64,000 nucleotides of DNA from Mesomycoplasma molare. Its GTDB lineage: Bacteria; Bacillota_I; Bacilli_A; Mycoplasmatales; Metamycoplasmataceae. Position numbers and translations under genes: made by a program. The stretch covers positions 310,001-374,000 of the forward strand of contig NZ_CP103423.1 in NCBI RefSeq assembly GCF_024918955.1, written 5' to 3'. Positions within the stretch are counted from its first letter, which is position 1. Every line of letters begins with the position of its first letter. The notes under the pieces are model-generated. The model saw nothing but the letters and a program-made list of their open reading frames with translations. It searched no databases and had not been told where the DNA came from. Shown one piece after another: positions 10,219 through 20,771 of the stretch.

Positions 10219-12756
10219 TTAATTGGGATTTTCTGTTTTTTCTTTTTTTAGTAGTTTTTCTAGATTAGATTTTAATTTTTCTAATTCATCACTATATTCA
10301 ACTTCTTCATCCATATTATCATTATCAATTGCACTTCTTATTCTTTCCTCAACAAATTGAATTTGTTTTAACAATCTTTCTTTTTCTACTTCTTTATTTG
10401 CTTCTAATGTTGTTGAATTATTAGGTTTAATTTCAACCAGTTCCTCTTCGTTTTCTTCTTCTGTTTTATTTATTTTTAGTTTCATTAATTCTTTGAAATT
10501 TTTAGCATTTTCATCATTACTTGAATTAGTGTTATCTATTTTTTTAGAACTTAAATTAACAATAGAATTAGCATTTTCGAAATTGAAAAAATAATCCTCA
10601 TCTTTAAATGGTTTTATTGCTCCTGGTGGTTGAATTGTTCTATCTAAATCTCAAACTGTATATGAATATGTTGATTTGAGTTTTAAAGGTAAACTTTGAA
10701 TTTTAAAAATTAAATGTTGATTTTTAGGCATTGTTTTAATTTCATTAATTTCCATTACTGGCTTTTCACTTATACTTTCAGAAGAATTTGAACTAGTATT
10801 TTGACCATTGGAACTATAAGAACGTTTGATTATTTTTTTATTCCCTAAAGATTTGGATATTGATTGAATGGTATCATCATTATCACTATTTATAAAAGCA
10901 CTTAACCCTGTGTTTTCTAAAATAATTTCCTTTTGATTTTTCTGATATTTCCCCAATTGAGCATAAGATTGTATGATAATCATAAAGGCAACTTTTCTAG
11001 AAAGGGCGATCGATAGTTTAGAACCAAAATTAGGAACATTAGGTAAATTACCAAACTCATCAAAAATGTTCAAGAATCAACGATATAATTCTGCTCCTTT
11101 AGATTCATTAGCAATTTCAATTGCTTGTTTATAAATTTGATCAATTAAAATACTTACAATTTGGTTTCTACTACTTAAATGATCCGGAAATCTTATTAAT
11201 AATGCAAAGGGTTTTACTTCTTCGGAAAAGTTTTCGATTAGTCTTTGATATTTTTGAATTTCAATTTTAAGTTTTTCATAAATTTTCAATTTTTCTAGAT
11301 TTTCCCCCGAAAAACCTTTTATTTCTTTTTCTGTGTTATTTAATAGATCTTCAAAAGTTTTATAATAAAAATCTTCTTGATCTAACTTCTCCAAATCGTT
11401 AATAGTTTTATCCCTAAGCTTAATTGTATTTAAAATATTTATAAAATTTTTATCTGCTTCTAATTCTGCTGTTTTTGAACTTAATTTTTCGATTCTTTTT
11501 TGATATTCTTGTTTTGCAAACAAATTAGAATTAGGATCGGATTGTATAAATAAATCTTTAATAGATATTTCAGAACGTGAAGAAAATGATTTAACTTCTG
11601 CTTGTTGCGAAAAAGGAGAAATAGCAATTGTTGCGTTTGCTAAATAACCTGATAGTGTATTTACAGCAATACCAGAATAGGCTCTTACTTGTTGATTAAA
11701 TAAATTAACCAATTCTTGCTCTACTGGATCTAATTTTTCTTTTTTATTTAAATTATTTAAAAATTTTATTCATTTTCCATGTTGAAAAATATCTGTTGCC
11801 AAAAAAGGAGCAAAAGTAGCTAGATTAAAATGTTCCCTTCTAACATTTAGATCATATTTTGAAAAAATAAGCATAAACTTTCCGATAATATTTAAAATAT
11901 CTTGAGCTCCTTTATCTCAAACCGCACTTTCTCCATTTTCATTTCACTCCTTTAAAGAAGCGATAACTTCTGCTAAAAGCGAAAACGCTTCTGCTTCATT
12001 TTGTTTTTTATCACCTTTATCGGAATGAAACTTATCTCACACCATATTTAAAAAGTTAAAACCTGTTGAACTTAAAGGATTAGCAATATCAAATACTACT
12101 TTCCTATAATTATTTCTTTCTAAGTCTTTTTTAATAGCAGAGTGCAATTCTCCTTTAGGGTCAACAATTAGTAAATTAGGTTTTTTGTGTTGTTCTGGAA
12201 CATTAATGTTATATTTTAAGTTAGGAATAACAAATTTTTGAGTTTTACCACTTCTTGAACCACCTAAAATTTTAAAACTTAACGCTTGTTTACTTAAATC
12301 ATTTCCATATCATTCTATTAATTTTTTAGTTTTAAAAAACTTATAACCAATAATTCAAGCTGGTTCCTTAGAATTTAACAAGAAATTATTTTTATATTCA
12401 CTTTCGCTTCCTTTATTTAAAATTTCATCATATAAAAATGAATTTTCCTCAAATTCTTCTTCAAATTTTTGCTTACTTTTATTAAAAAATAAAACTAAGT
12501 AAATAAAACTAACTAATACTGAAAAAAAGAAAATTAGTAAAAATTTATCATAATAATTTTCAAATGCATTTAGCATTTTCAAAATAAAATATGAATAACT
12601 AGTTCCTTGTTTATTTTTAACATTTTCATATAAGACTGTACCAATAAGCAAAAATAGTACAAGTATTATCCCAAAACCTAATGATGCTATTAAACTTAAA
12701 ATGACTCTTTTTTTGGTAGGTTTTATTTTTTTAAAAAATAGATCCATCTTATTCAT
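10219..12756 (-). CDS. traG: VirD4/TraG-type type IV coupling protein
   Basis: 845 residues. Two transmembrane helices lie in the first 100 residues, then Walker A GGSRSGKT at about 165-172 and the hallmark DEFGNLP at about 566-572. This is the TraG/VirD4 arrangement: a hexameric membrane ATPase that brings the relaxase-DNA complex to the secretion channel. A Glu/Lys-rich coiled-coil C-terminus (about 760-845) extends beyond the ATPase core. TGA codons are Trp. The start is fixed by AAGGAGCAAA before ATG; the leader is repeat copy 2. The long helical insert between residues about 390 and 520 is unusual and could be a substrate-binding all-alpha region. Confidence 0.93.
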
Positions 12757-12772
12757 TTTGCTCCTTAATTTT

Positions 12773-12850
12773 GGTAACCATTTTGGTTACCAATTTGGTT
12801 ACCATTTTGGTAACCACTTTTTTTATAAAATAATAAGAGTTGTTAAACTT
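12773..12850 (-). repeat. Leader repeat copy 2, before traG
   Basis: Same four GGTWACC heptamers with 12-base spacing and the same AT-rich flank as copy 1. The hairpin half-site differs by one base (AACTT). It includes the path into the traG ribosome site. Confidence 0.9.
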
Positions 12851-12866
12851 TTAATTTATTAAATTT

Positions 12867-13310
12867 TTACATTGTCATTCCAAAATCTTCTTCGGATTCT
12901 TGTTCAAGTTCTGATTCTAGTTCTTCAGTTGGAATTTCGAAACTTTGAGCATTAGCAAGTTGTTTTTTGTATTCGCTGAAACCTTGAGTATAAAAACCGT
13001 GGAATTTTGGATATTCAAAAAAATCTTTCGCTTTTTCATTATATTCAGCAAATGTTCAAAAACTATAATAGTAACCTTTTGTTTTTTCTATAAAATACAT
13101 CAATTGTTCTATTGTTAAATTATTTTTTAGTCAAGTTTTACCCGTATCTTCATTATGATTAAAAAATTCATTAAATTCTTTGTCATCTGCGTTATAAAAA
13201 TAATTTCATTCTTGTTCATTCGCTAATTCATATAATTGTTCTTTTAAAGTTTTTAGATCTATATCGTTTTTATAAAAGTTGTTGTAATTTGTTAAATCTA
13301 TTTTATTCAT
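12867..13310 (-). CDS. Small ICE protein with shared acidic tail
   Basis: 147 residues, starting MNKIDLTNYNNFYKNDIDLK, rich in aromatic residues (Tyr, Phe, Trp from TGA), with an Asp/Glu-rich C-terminus that ends ELEQESEEDFGMTM. There is no signal peptide or membrane segment. The final 34 bases are identical in sequence to those of the genes at 8256 and 13397. AAGGAGAAA precedes the ATG at 13310, and the two-site leader repeat copy 3 lies directly upstream. No family recognised. Its small size, tail and own controlled leader fit an effector or transferred protein, by inference. Confidence 0.7.
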
Positions 13311-13326
13311 TTTTCTCCTTAATTTT

Positions 13327-13380
13327 GGTAACCATTTTGGTAACCACTTTTTTTATAAAATAATAAGAGTTGTTAAACTC
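13327..13380 (-). repeat. Leader repeat copy 3 (two-site version)
   Basis: Carries only two GGTAACC heptamers instead of four, otherwise identical to the other copies through the GAGTT/AACTC hairpin. It looks like a deletion of 24 bases, two repeat units. Confidence 0.88.
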
Positions 13381-13396
13381 TTTATCTATTAATTTT

Positions 13397-14338
13397 TTAC
13401 ATTGTCATTCCAAAATCTTCTTCGGATTCTTGTTTTAGTTCTTTTTCTAAATTTAACATATCTTTTAACTCAGAAACACCTATATGAGATTTTATAAATG
13501 AAAATACTACTTCTTGGTTTGTTTTAATATCAAATTCATTTTTATATTGATGACGTTTTATATAATTAGGAGTTCCGTTTTGGTTTTTTAATTTTTTTAT
13601 TTCAACCATTTTATCCAATAAAGATTCACACCTTGAATATGATTCATCATCTTTCTTTAAATCATTTTTTAAAAATTTTTTAAATGATTCCAATTTAAAA
13701 AAATTGGAAGATAGTATATATTTATTAAAATCATCTCTATTTTCTACTGTTTCAATTAAACGTTCTATAACTTCCTTATTTCCTTCTTCAACCAGTTTTT
13801 CTATCATTCCTGCCGAAGTTTCCTTATAGTAAATAAATTTATGTTTATGATTATTTATTACGTCCTGAACTTGATTTGTAAAGCTTTCATCATTCTCTTT
13901 TATTGAAGGTGTATAAGTATCAGAATTTAATAAAGATTCCTCAAATAAACCATAGAATATTTCATCTAAATTTTTAAAACTAGGTGTTTTAACTTTTAAA
14001 ACATCGCCTGGATTGATTTTTAGTGAAGCAGTATTATAAATACCTTTAATTGAAAAGGATTTATTGTCTAAATATTGATAATTAAATCTATAATTATCTA
14101 ATTTAGGTTTGGGACTTTCTAACTTATCTAAAAAATTATGAACTAAAAATAAATACTTAGTTTCATTTTCGACATAATTTTGTTCTGTCGCTCCTAATTC
14201 AATTTTTTTAAATATATTAAATAAATTAGTTGCCCAAGTATCGATATTATCTGCTCTAAATTTATATGTATATCTAATAGTTACACCACTTGTGCTTGTT
14301 TTTTCTATAACTATTGATTTAATATCGCTTTTATCCAT
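13397..14338 (-). CDS. ICE protein with EVVFS module and shared acidic tail
   Basis: 313 residues, soluble, charged, without recognised catalytic motifs. The C-terminal 45 residues (EVVFSFIKSHIG..., ending KELKQESEEDFGMTM) resemble the C-terminus of the 138-residue protein at 15547 (EVVFSYLEEN..., ending LESEEDLEMTA), so there is a shared terminal module and not only a tail. ATG at 14338 is chosen because AGGTGAAAAAC precedes it; the GTG nine bases upstream has no ribosome site. The start overlaps the end of the DnaQ-BRCT gene by 28 bases. Function unknown. Confidence 0.7.
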   Translation of the reverse strand: MDKSDIKSIVIEKTSTSGVTIRYTYKFRADNIDTWATNLFNIFKKIELGATEQNYVENETKYLFLVHNFLDKLESPKPKLDNYRFNYQYLDNKSFSIKGIYNTASLKINPGDVLKVKTPSFKNLDEIFYGLFEESLLNSDTYTPSIKENDESFTNQVQDVINNHKHKFIYYKETSAGMIEKLVEEGNKEVIERLIETVENRDDFNKYILSSNFFKLESFKKFLKNDLKKDDESYSRCESLLDKMVEIKKLKNQNGTPNYIKRHQYKNEFDIKTNQEVVFSFIKSHIGVSELKDMLNLEKELKQESEEDFGMTM

Positions 14339-15243
14339 GTTTTTCACCTTTTTTCCTTTTTTTGTTCATTATTATTTAAAAACGTTGTATTAAATTGAGC
14401 TCAATCAATTGTTTTAACATTATATTTAGACGCTTTTTCTAATGAATTTTTCCCCGGTTTTTCTCCTATTATTAAATAAGAAGTCGAAGCTTTGATTTTT
14501 AAATCAAAACTATAACCTTTTTCAAGTAGAATTTCTGCTATTCCATATCTAGTATAATCTTCAATTGAACCAGTAACAGCAATAGAAATTTCTGGATCTT
14601 TCATTATTTTTTTATTTTTCTTTTTTAATTTTTCTGTATATTTTTCTAAAGTTATATATTTCTTTGTTCTATATTTATTTGCTAAAAAATATTTATCTTC
14701 TAATTCCATTATTTTATTTTTCGCTTCCAATAATATTTTGCAATCCTCTAGCGATCTATGAGCAGCTTTATAATCGATATTTAATTTTTCACTTAAATAT
14801 CCTAAAGATCAACGATTACTTTCAATATCAATTTTTCTCTTTATATGTTCCTGAAAAAAATCTTTAGAATCTAAAATTTTATTATTTTCTATTAAATCCC
14901 ATTGTAGTTTTTCAAGTGTATATTCTAAAACTGGAATATCAGCTTTTTCTGCGTTATGCGCAACCAAGTCTAAATCTTCTATAAAATTGATAAATTGTTC
15001 CATTGCTTTAGCGGTTGGAATTCCTTTTTCTTTGATTTCTGAACTTTTGATTTTATTAAATCTAGCATAAACATTTTTTACAAAATTATCTGGTAAAACT
15101 AAAGTTGAAAAAGTATCAATAATTTCTCCGTTTTTAATTTTTAAAGCACCAATTTCTATAATATCTTTTTCTGAATACTCTAAATCAAATATAACACAAT
15201 TATCTCAATCGATTTCATGACCTCAAGCACACTCTAATTTCAT
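14311..15243 (-). CDS. DnaQ-like 3'-5' exonuclease fused to a BRCT domain
   Basis: 310 residues. The N-terminal domain has exonuclease motif I (FDLEYSE), motif II (DLVAHNAEKADIP) and motif III (HRSLEDCK), the DEDDh set of polymerase III epsilon-type proofreading enzymes. After a basic coiled linker (KYTEKLKKKNKK), residues about 215-290 read as a BRCT domain (ISIAVTGSIEDYTR...TSYLIIGEKPGKNS). The frame runs past a TGA Trp to TAG at 14311. Leader repeat copy 4 lies upstream. In the element it may act in DNA synthesis or repair after transfer. The fusion itself is known in other bacteria; its presence on an ICE is notable. Confidence 0.85.
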
Positions 15244-15261
15244 ATTTTGCTCCTTAATTTT

Positions 15262-15345
15262 GGTAACCATTTTGGTTACCAATTTGGTTACCATTTTGGT
15301 AACCACTTTTTTTATAAAATAATAAGAGTTGTTAAACTCTTGAAT
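15262..15345 (-). repeat. Leader repeat copy 4, before the exonuclease gene
   Basis: Four GGTWACC heptamers at 12-base spacing with the same flank and hairpin as copies 1 and 2, running into TTAAGGAGCAAA and the ATG at 15243. Confidence 0.9.
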
Positions 15346-15365
15346 TATTAAATTGGATTATCAAA

Positions 15366-15521
15366 TTAATTTAGTTTTTTTAGTTTAGTTTTTAATGTTA
15401 ATAGTTCTGAAAAATATTTTGCTACTTTTTCAACTTCTCCATTTTCATTAGCTTTTTGTCACTCTAGTTTTAAAAAAGTTATTTTTTCTAACAATCTATT
15501 TCTTTCTAAATTTATATCCAA
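15366..15521 (-). CDS. Possible small coiled-coil protein
   Basis: About 51 codons from a TTG at 15521 to TAA, one TGA Trp. The product (LERNRLLEKITFLKLEWQKA and on) has a heptad-like helical pattern similar in kind to the C-terminus of the TraG protein. GAAAGG lies before it at a long spacing and no ATG is available, so the start is uncertain. It sits between the tail-bearing protein at 15547 and leader repeat copy 4, whose hairpin follows its stop. Confidence 0.4.
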
Positions 15522-15546
15522 ATCTATTTAAATACCTTTCTATTTT

Positions 15547-15963
15547 CTAAGCTGTCATTTCTAAATCTTCTTCAGATTCTAATTCATCCTCAAAATCATC
15601 AACATAATTTTCAATTAAATTAAGTAAATCGTCTTCATCGCAATTTTCTTCTAAATAACTAAATACTACTTCTTCGTAATTTTTAATTTCAAAATCATTT
15701 GCATATGCATTGATTTCTATATATTCTGAATTTCTAATATCATTTTCAAAATTAGATACCTTAGATGCTAAATAAATGTATTCTGAATCTAATCCTTTTT
15801 CTCTTAGATTATCATCTAAAACTTCTAAAAAATTTTCGGAATGATAAATATTATTATCGTATAAATAATTATCAAAATCCTTTGTTTGTGTTACTTCCAT
15901 AGCAACTTCTTTTAGTAAACTTCTATTTGTTGATAATAAATTTAATATTTTTTGTTTTTTCAT
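15547..15963 (-). CDS. Small acidic ICE protein with related tail
   Basis: 138 residues with more than 30 Asp/Glu, starting MKKQKILNLLSTNRSLLKEV. The C-terminus (EVVFSYLEEN..., ending ELESEEDLEMTA) is a diverged version of the tail in three other element proteins. AAGGAGAAATA precedes the ATG. High acidity and small size recall DNA-mimic or anti-restriction proteins (ArdA-like), but I see no specific match to those families; the tail instead suggests a common targeting signal. Function unknown. Confidence 0.7.
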   Translation of the reverse strand: MKKQKILNLLSTNRSLLKEVAMEVTQTKDFDNYLYDNNIYHSENFLEVLDDNLREKGLDSEYIYLASKVSNFENDIRNSEYIEINAYANDFEIKNYEEVVFSYLEENCDEDDLLNLIENYVDDFEDELESEEDLEMTA

Positions 15964-16068
15964 TATTTCTCCTTAATATCAAATCTTGGATTTTATAAAA
16001 AATATGAATATTATTTAAATCTATTGCTTTAAGATATTCTGATATTGTATTTTTTATTAATTACATAA

Positions 16069-17202
16069 TTATTCTTTTTTTAAAATTAATATTTTTTCTA
16101 CCTGTGTAGCTTTTCCTTTTTTACTATTCATAGACCTTAATGATTTTTTGTTTTCACTTACTTCTTGAATTATTAGGTCTATTTTTTCATAATTTACTTC
16201 TTCTTTTATTTCTTGTCAAGTTTCTTCAATCAAGTTTGTATTATAAACATCGCCGACCACAAGGCAAACTTTAGAGCCTGTTTTCAATTTAGGATAAATG
16301 TTGTTTAAATAAGACTTTATAAATTCAATGTATTCATTCATTTTTAATTTATCTTTTAATTTAATTTCTTTAGAAACGTTTTTTCTATCATAACCCAATA
16401 ATCAAAGTTTTATTCAATTAGATTTTGTATAATCAACTATAGATAAATAAGGAGGAGAAGTAATAACTAAATTTACTGAATTATCTTTTACAAAGTTCAA
16501 AGGTTTTAAAGAATCGTGGTATTTAAAACTTGAATTATATTCTTTTGTTAATAAATCAAAAAATTTAGTTTCAATTCTGTTTTTAAGCTTTTTAAAAATA
16601 TTTATTTCTTTAGTTTTTAAGTTATGTTTTTGCTTATAATTTTCTACATAATTAGGGGACATTGAAATCATATTAGACATAGACACAGAAAAATAAATAG
16701 TTTCACCGTTTTTTCTTTCTGGTCCATGCATTAATCCTAATGCAAAAGCTAAAATAGCGTTAATATATTTACCATTAGTTTTTCATTGTTTTCCTATTCT
16801 ATTTCTTAAAAATATTAATTGTTTAAGTGTATACTCAGAATAGTAAATAAGCATTTCCTCAAATCCATTAGTACTTATTTCATCTTTTATATTTTCATAT
16901 TCTCTTTCTAATTTTCTTAATTTAAGAAAAATTCTATTTTTGCAAAGTTTTGAAATTTTAAATTTTGATAAAACATAACTATAAGGGTTTAAATCATTAC
17001 CTACAAATCTTCTATTTAAAAATCTAGAGCTAATGGCAGTGGTTCCTCTTCCGGAGAAGTTATCCATTATTAAATCATTTTCAGTTGAATATTTTTTAAT
17101 TAAATCTAAAGGAACACTAACAGGAAACATAGCTAAATAAGAAGAAATTGAATTAATTTGTATTAGTTCTTTTTTGTCTAAAAATTCTTTTTCTTTTAAC
17201 AT
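16069..17202 (-). CDS. DNA methyltransferase (N4-cytosine/N6-adenine type)
   Basis: 377 residues. A motif I-like DNFSGRGTT is at about residues 47-55 and the catalytic motif TSPPY at about 248-252, so the SAM-binding motif precedes the catalytic motif, unlike most beta-class TSPPY enzymes. It would transfer a methyl group from SAM to an amino group of cytosine (TSPPY is typical of N4C enzymes). No restriction endonuclease gene adjoins, so it is an orphan methylase that may protect incoming element DNA. The Shine-Dalgarno AGGAAG overlaps the topA stop region. Two TGA Trp codons lie near the catalytic motif. Confidence 0.85.
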
Positions 17203-17211
17203 AGAGACTTC

Positions 17212-19065
17212 CTAATATTTATTTTTCCATTTGATATAATCACATTTTCCTATACTTTTTTTAGTTTTAACGTCATAGAAATAATTTTCACAACTTATTA
17301 ATTTTTCTTTATTAATTAATTTTGAATTACATTTTGGACAAAAGGCATTTTCAAGATATTCTATTTCATAACCTTTGGGAAAACTAATATTTTCAAGTTC
17401 CTTATCTACTATGTTTTTTAGTTCAATTAAAGAATCTTTTCAATTTAAATGACCTTTAGAAATACCATCTAACTTTTCTTCCATATCTTTTGTAAACGTT
17501 TCTGAAATAGTGTTAGAAAATTTTTCAATTTCAAATTTAGCAGTATCCCTTCCGGCTATATTCAAAAATAGTTTATTTGTTTTTTTATCTTCAAAAACAT
17601 ATCCATTTTTAATATTAATTTGTGCCATTGTTGCATAAGTAGAAGGACGTCCTATTCCCTTTCTTTCTAAATAAGCAATTAATGTGGCTTGAGTAAAATT
17701 TTCCGGTGGTTTTGTTGTATGTTTTACAATTCAATTTTCATTTTTGCTTAAAAAATACTCTTTATTTACTTCTCAATCATTTATATCTATTTTGTTCTCT
17801 TCTTCTGTTTTATTTTTTAAAATTTCAAATCCTTTAAAAATTCTACTTTTTGTTTCACTTTTAAAAATATGACTATTATTTTCAAATTTAAAAGTTGTTT
17901 TTTTATAAACAGAAAATGCCAAGTAACACTCTAGTGTTTTTTCATAAATTAAAGAATAAATATTAAACTCTTCTTCTGTTAAAAACTCTTTAATTTCATT
18001 AGGTTTAATATTAAAATCAATGGGTCTAAGCGCTTCATGTCCGTCTTGTGCCGAATCTTTTTGTTTAATTTGATTAAATCAATAACTATCATTCCAAAAT
18101 TCTTTTTCAAAGTTATTATGAACAAATTCACTAGCTTTTAAATTAAATTCATCACTTATTCTTGTAGAATCAGTCCTTGGATAAGAAATTAAAGCTTTTT
18201 GAATTCCGTTAATTGTCACACCTTGATATAAATTTTGTAAAGTCTTTTCTATTGTTTCAGCATTTAATTTAAACTTTTTACCAGCTGTTTTTTGAAGTTC
18301 ACTTGTTGTAAATGGCTTTAATGGTTTCTTAATCGAATTATCATTTGTTTCTAATGATTTTAAAATGAATTTTTCTGATAAAAGATTATAAATTTCTTTC
18401 GCTTCTTGATCTTTATTAAATATCATGCCTATTTCAAAGTCTTTATCTATTAGCTTAAGTTTTAAATTATTTAATTCAGGCTCAAGTGTTCATGAATTAG
18501 TTTCGACAAATTTTTCAATTTCTTGTTGTCTTTTTTCTAAAATAGTTAAAGCAACGGATTGAACTCGACCTGCAGACTTTTGCTTTAAAACTTTTTGAAC
18601 AACATTTGAAGCTTTAAAACCAAAATATCTATCATAAATTCGTCTTACAAATTGAGCATTTACTAAATTTTGATTAATATTAGTTTTATTTAAAATCGAA
18701 TTTAATATTGCTTCTTTTGTTATTTCATTAAAACAAACCCTACTTACTTTGTTTTTTAAACTAGAATCTAAAACTTCTGATATATGCCACGCTATTGCTT
18801 CCCCTTCTCTATCAGGGTCAGTTGCGATATAAATATTATCTACTTGTTTTCCGTATTGATTTATTTCTTTGATAATCTTTTTTTTATTACTATCAATTAC
18901 TGATCAATTTGCTTGAAAATTATTAAAATTAAAGCCTAAATTATTTTCCTTGCTAATTGTTAAGTCTCTTAAATGACCACCAGTAGCTATAACTTTAAAA
19001 TCTTTACCTAAATAAGAAGATATTGTTTTAAGTTTTCCTAATCCTTCAATTATAAATAAATTCAT
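17212..19065 (-). CDS. topA: DNA topoisomerase I
   Basis: 617 residues. The N-terminal Toprim domain has FIIEGLGKLKT and the acidic DPDREGEAIAWH motif; the catalytic Tyr lies in SYPRTDS at about residue 295; RKGIGRPSTYA follows; and a single C-terminal zinc finger is present (CPKCNS with C...C spacing to CENYF and CDYI). It relaxes negatively supercoiled DNA and resolves single-stranded regions. It lies directly downstream of ssb and relaxase genes, so it belongs to the element and is additional to any chromosomal copy. In conjugative elements such enzymes help unwind and rejoin the transferred strand. Confidence 0.93.
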
Positions 19066-19068
19066 GAT

Positions 19069-19521
19069 CTATAGTAAATTCTCTATTTCAAATTCTGTTA
19101 ATTGCAACTCTTCTTCTTTTTTCGAATTTTCTTCTTCTAAAAATGAATTTCATTCGGTATCAGATATAGCTTGTTCTTGTTTATTAAATTGAGAATAATC
19201 AAATTTTTGATCATTTATACTAATAATATTGGTTGAAGTAACTTTAAATTCTGGAAATTTATCGAATATGTTTTTGGCTTCTCTAGATTTAGTTGTTATT
19301 GATCCCTCTAGTTCGATAATATCTCCTTTTTTAGCAACTTCAGCAAAAGTACGAACCATTTTATCTCCAAAAATCCTAATAGGAAATATATTTTTGTTTT
19401 GCACTATATAGATAGTTGAATATGCTTTTTTATTTTTTTCTGTTTCATTAACGAAAACAGGAGCAATCAGTTTACCTTTTAAAATCAATTTATTAAATGT
19501 ATTAATTTCTTTGTTGTTCAT
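19069..19521 (-). CDS. ssb: Single-strand DNA-binding protein (ICE copy)
   Basis: 150 residues with an OB-fold pattern: NTFNKLILKGKLIAPVF near the start, YIVQNKNIFPIRIFGDKM, then GDIIELEGSITTKSRE. The flexible C-terminus ends acidic and hydrophobic (LTEFEIENLL) like the partner-binding tip of SSB proteins. The gene stops just before topA starts. It would coat the transferred strand. A TGA Trp occurs before the C-terminal tail. Confidence 0.88.
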
Positions 19522-19529
19522 AATATTTT

Positions 19530-20768
19530 TTAGTTCCTTTCAAATAGTGTTGATGTAGTGTTAAATCCTTTTTCTCATGAATTTTTGATTTTATAAATAT
19601 GATATGGAAGTTTATGTTTTTGTTTTTTAATAAAATTCTCGCTTGAAAAATTATTATTTTGCATTTGTAAATGTTTTAAATGGGTTAAATGATTTAAAGA
19701 ATTATTATTTTTTTGTAATTCTCAATATTCATTTGATAATTCTTTAATTGTAAAATTGGCGATTTGATTATTTAATGAATCAATTTCCTTGTTTAAGAAA
19801 AGTTGTTTTTCTTCTTCTGAAACTAAAAGTTGATCAATCTTTTTAAAAAATAAATTTTTTAATTCTTCTAATTCTGAACTATTTTTTGTTAATTCTTGCG
19901 TTAGTTGATCTATAAATTTTTTTTCTGATTCATCCAATCTAACATATGATTTATTTTTCTTTGAAGCTATTTGTTTAAGTATTTTTAAATTGTCTCTAGC
20001 TAAATCAAGTTTCAATATATTTTTAAAATCATTTTTATAAATTAAACGATAATCATTTTTAATATCTCAAATATCTTTTTTTTGCTTATAAATAATTTCT
20101 TTATTATTTTTTTCATTCATTTTGGTTTCTAAATATTTTCCAAAACTTCTGATTTCATCAAATTTTATTTTTCCTTGTTGTCTTCATCGTAGTTCAAACT
20201 CATTAGTTTGTTTGTTTTTTACTAATCTAGTTTTTTCTTTTTCAGCAAAAACTAGATGAATATGTGGATTTTTAGTATTTACATGAACTGAAGCAAATAA
20301 ATTTACTTTTTCAATTTCTAAACCTTGTCTTTTTAAAAAGTCTGGAAAGTATTCGCTAACAACTTCCATAAAATTATTTTGGGAAAAAATCTTATGTTTT
20401 TCTAAAAAAGTGCTTTCAAACGATAATTCCATATCTCAAACAATTTGTTCTTCTTCTAAGTTTTGCATTATTTTTATCGCATCTTTATTATCAATATTTT
20501 TAAATTTATTTTTAGCCAAAATTCAAAATAAGCCGGAATTATCATTTTCATTAGCTTTTAAACCATTATTTAATATTTCGCTATAAACTTTACCATTTGC
20601 TAATTCTTGATTAAAATAAACTTCATTTAGATCATGACGATAAGACGCACTTTCTCTTGTAATGTAATTAATAATATTTTTCTTAGTTTTACAAAAATAA
20701 TAATTCTTTTCTTTTGATCGTTTTATAGAATAAAACTTTTTAAACACTAATAAAGCACTCTTAGACAT
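19530..20768 (-). CDS. HUH-type conjugative relaxase
   Basis: 412 residues. The histidine triad is seen as HVNTKNPHIHLVF (His at about 162, 169 and 171), the metal site of HUH relaxases of the MobP kind; candidate catalytic tyrosines lie in the N-terminal 45 residues (YITRESASYRHD). The C-terminal half is a Lys/Glu-rich coiled coil. Such enzymes nick at oriT, stay bound to the 5' end and pilot the strand through the coupling protein. ATG at 20768 follows GGGGAG by two bases; the upstream GTG is less likely. The non-coding block just upstream has oriT-like hairpins. Confidence 0.9.
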
Positions 20769-20771
20769 CAC

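Noticed and set aside
10133-15345. Repeated GGTWACC blocks as a CRISPR array
   Set aside because: The repeats are 7-base palindromes at a 12-base period, without unique spacers of 25-40 bases, and no cas genes are near. They lie at gene starts.
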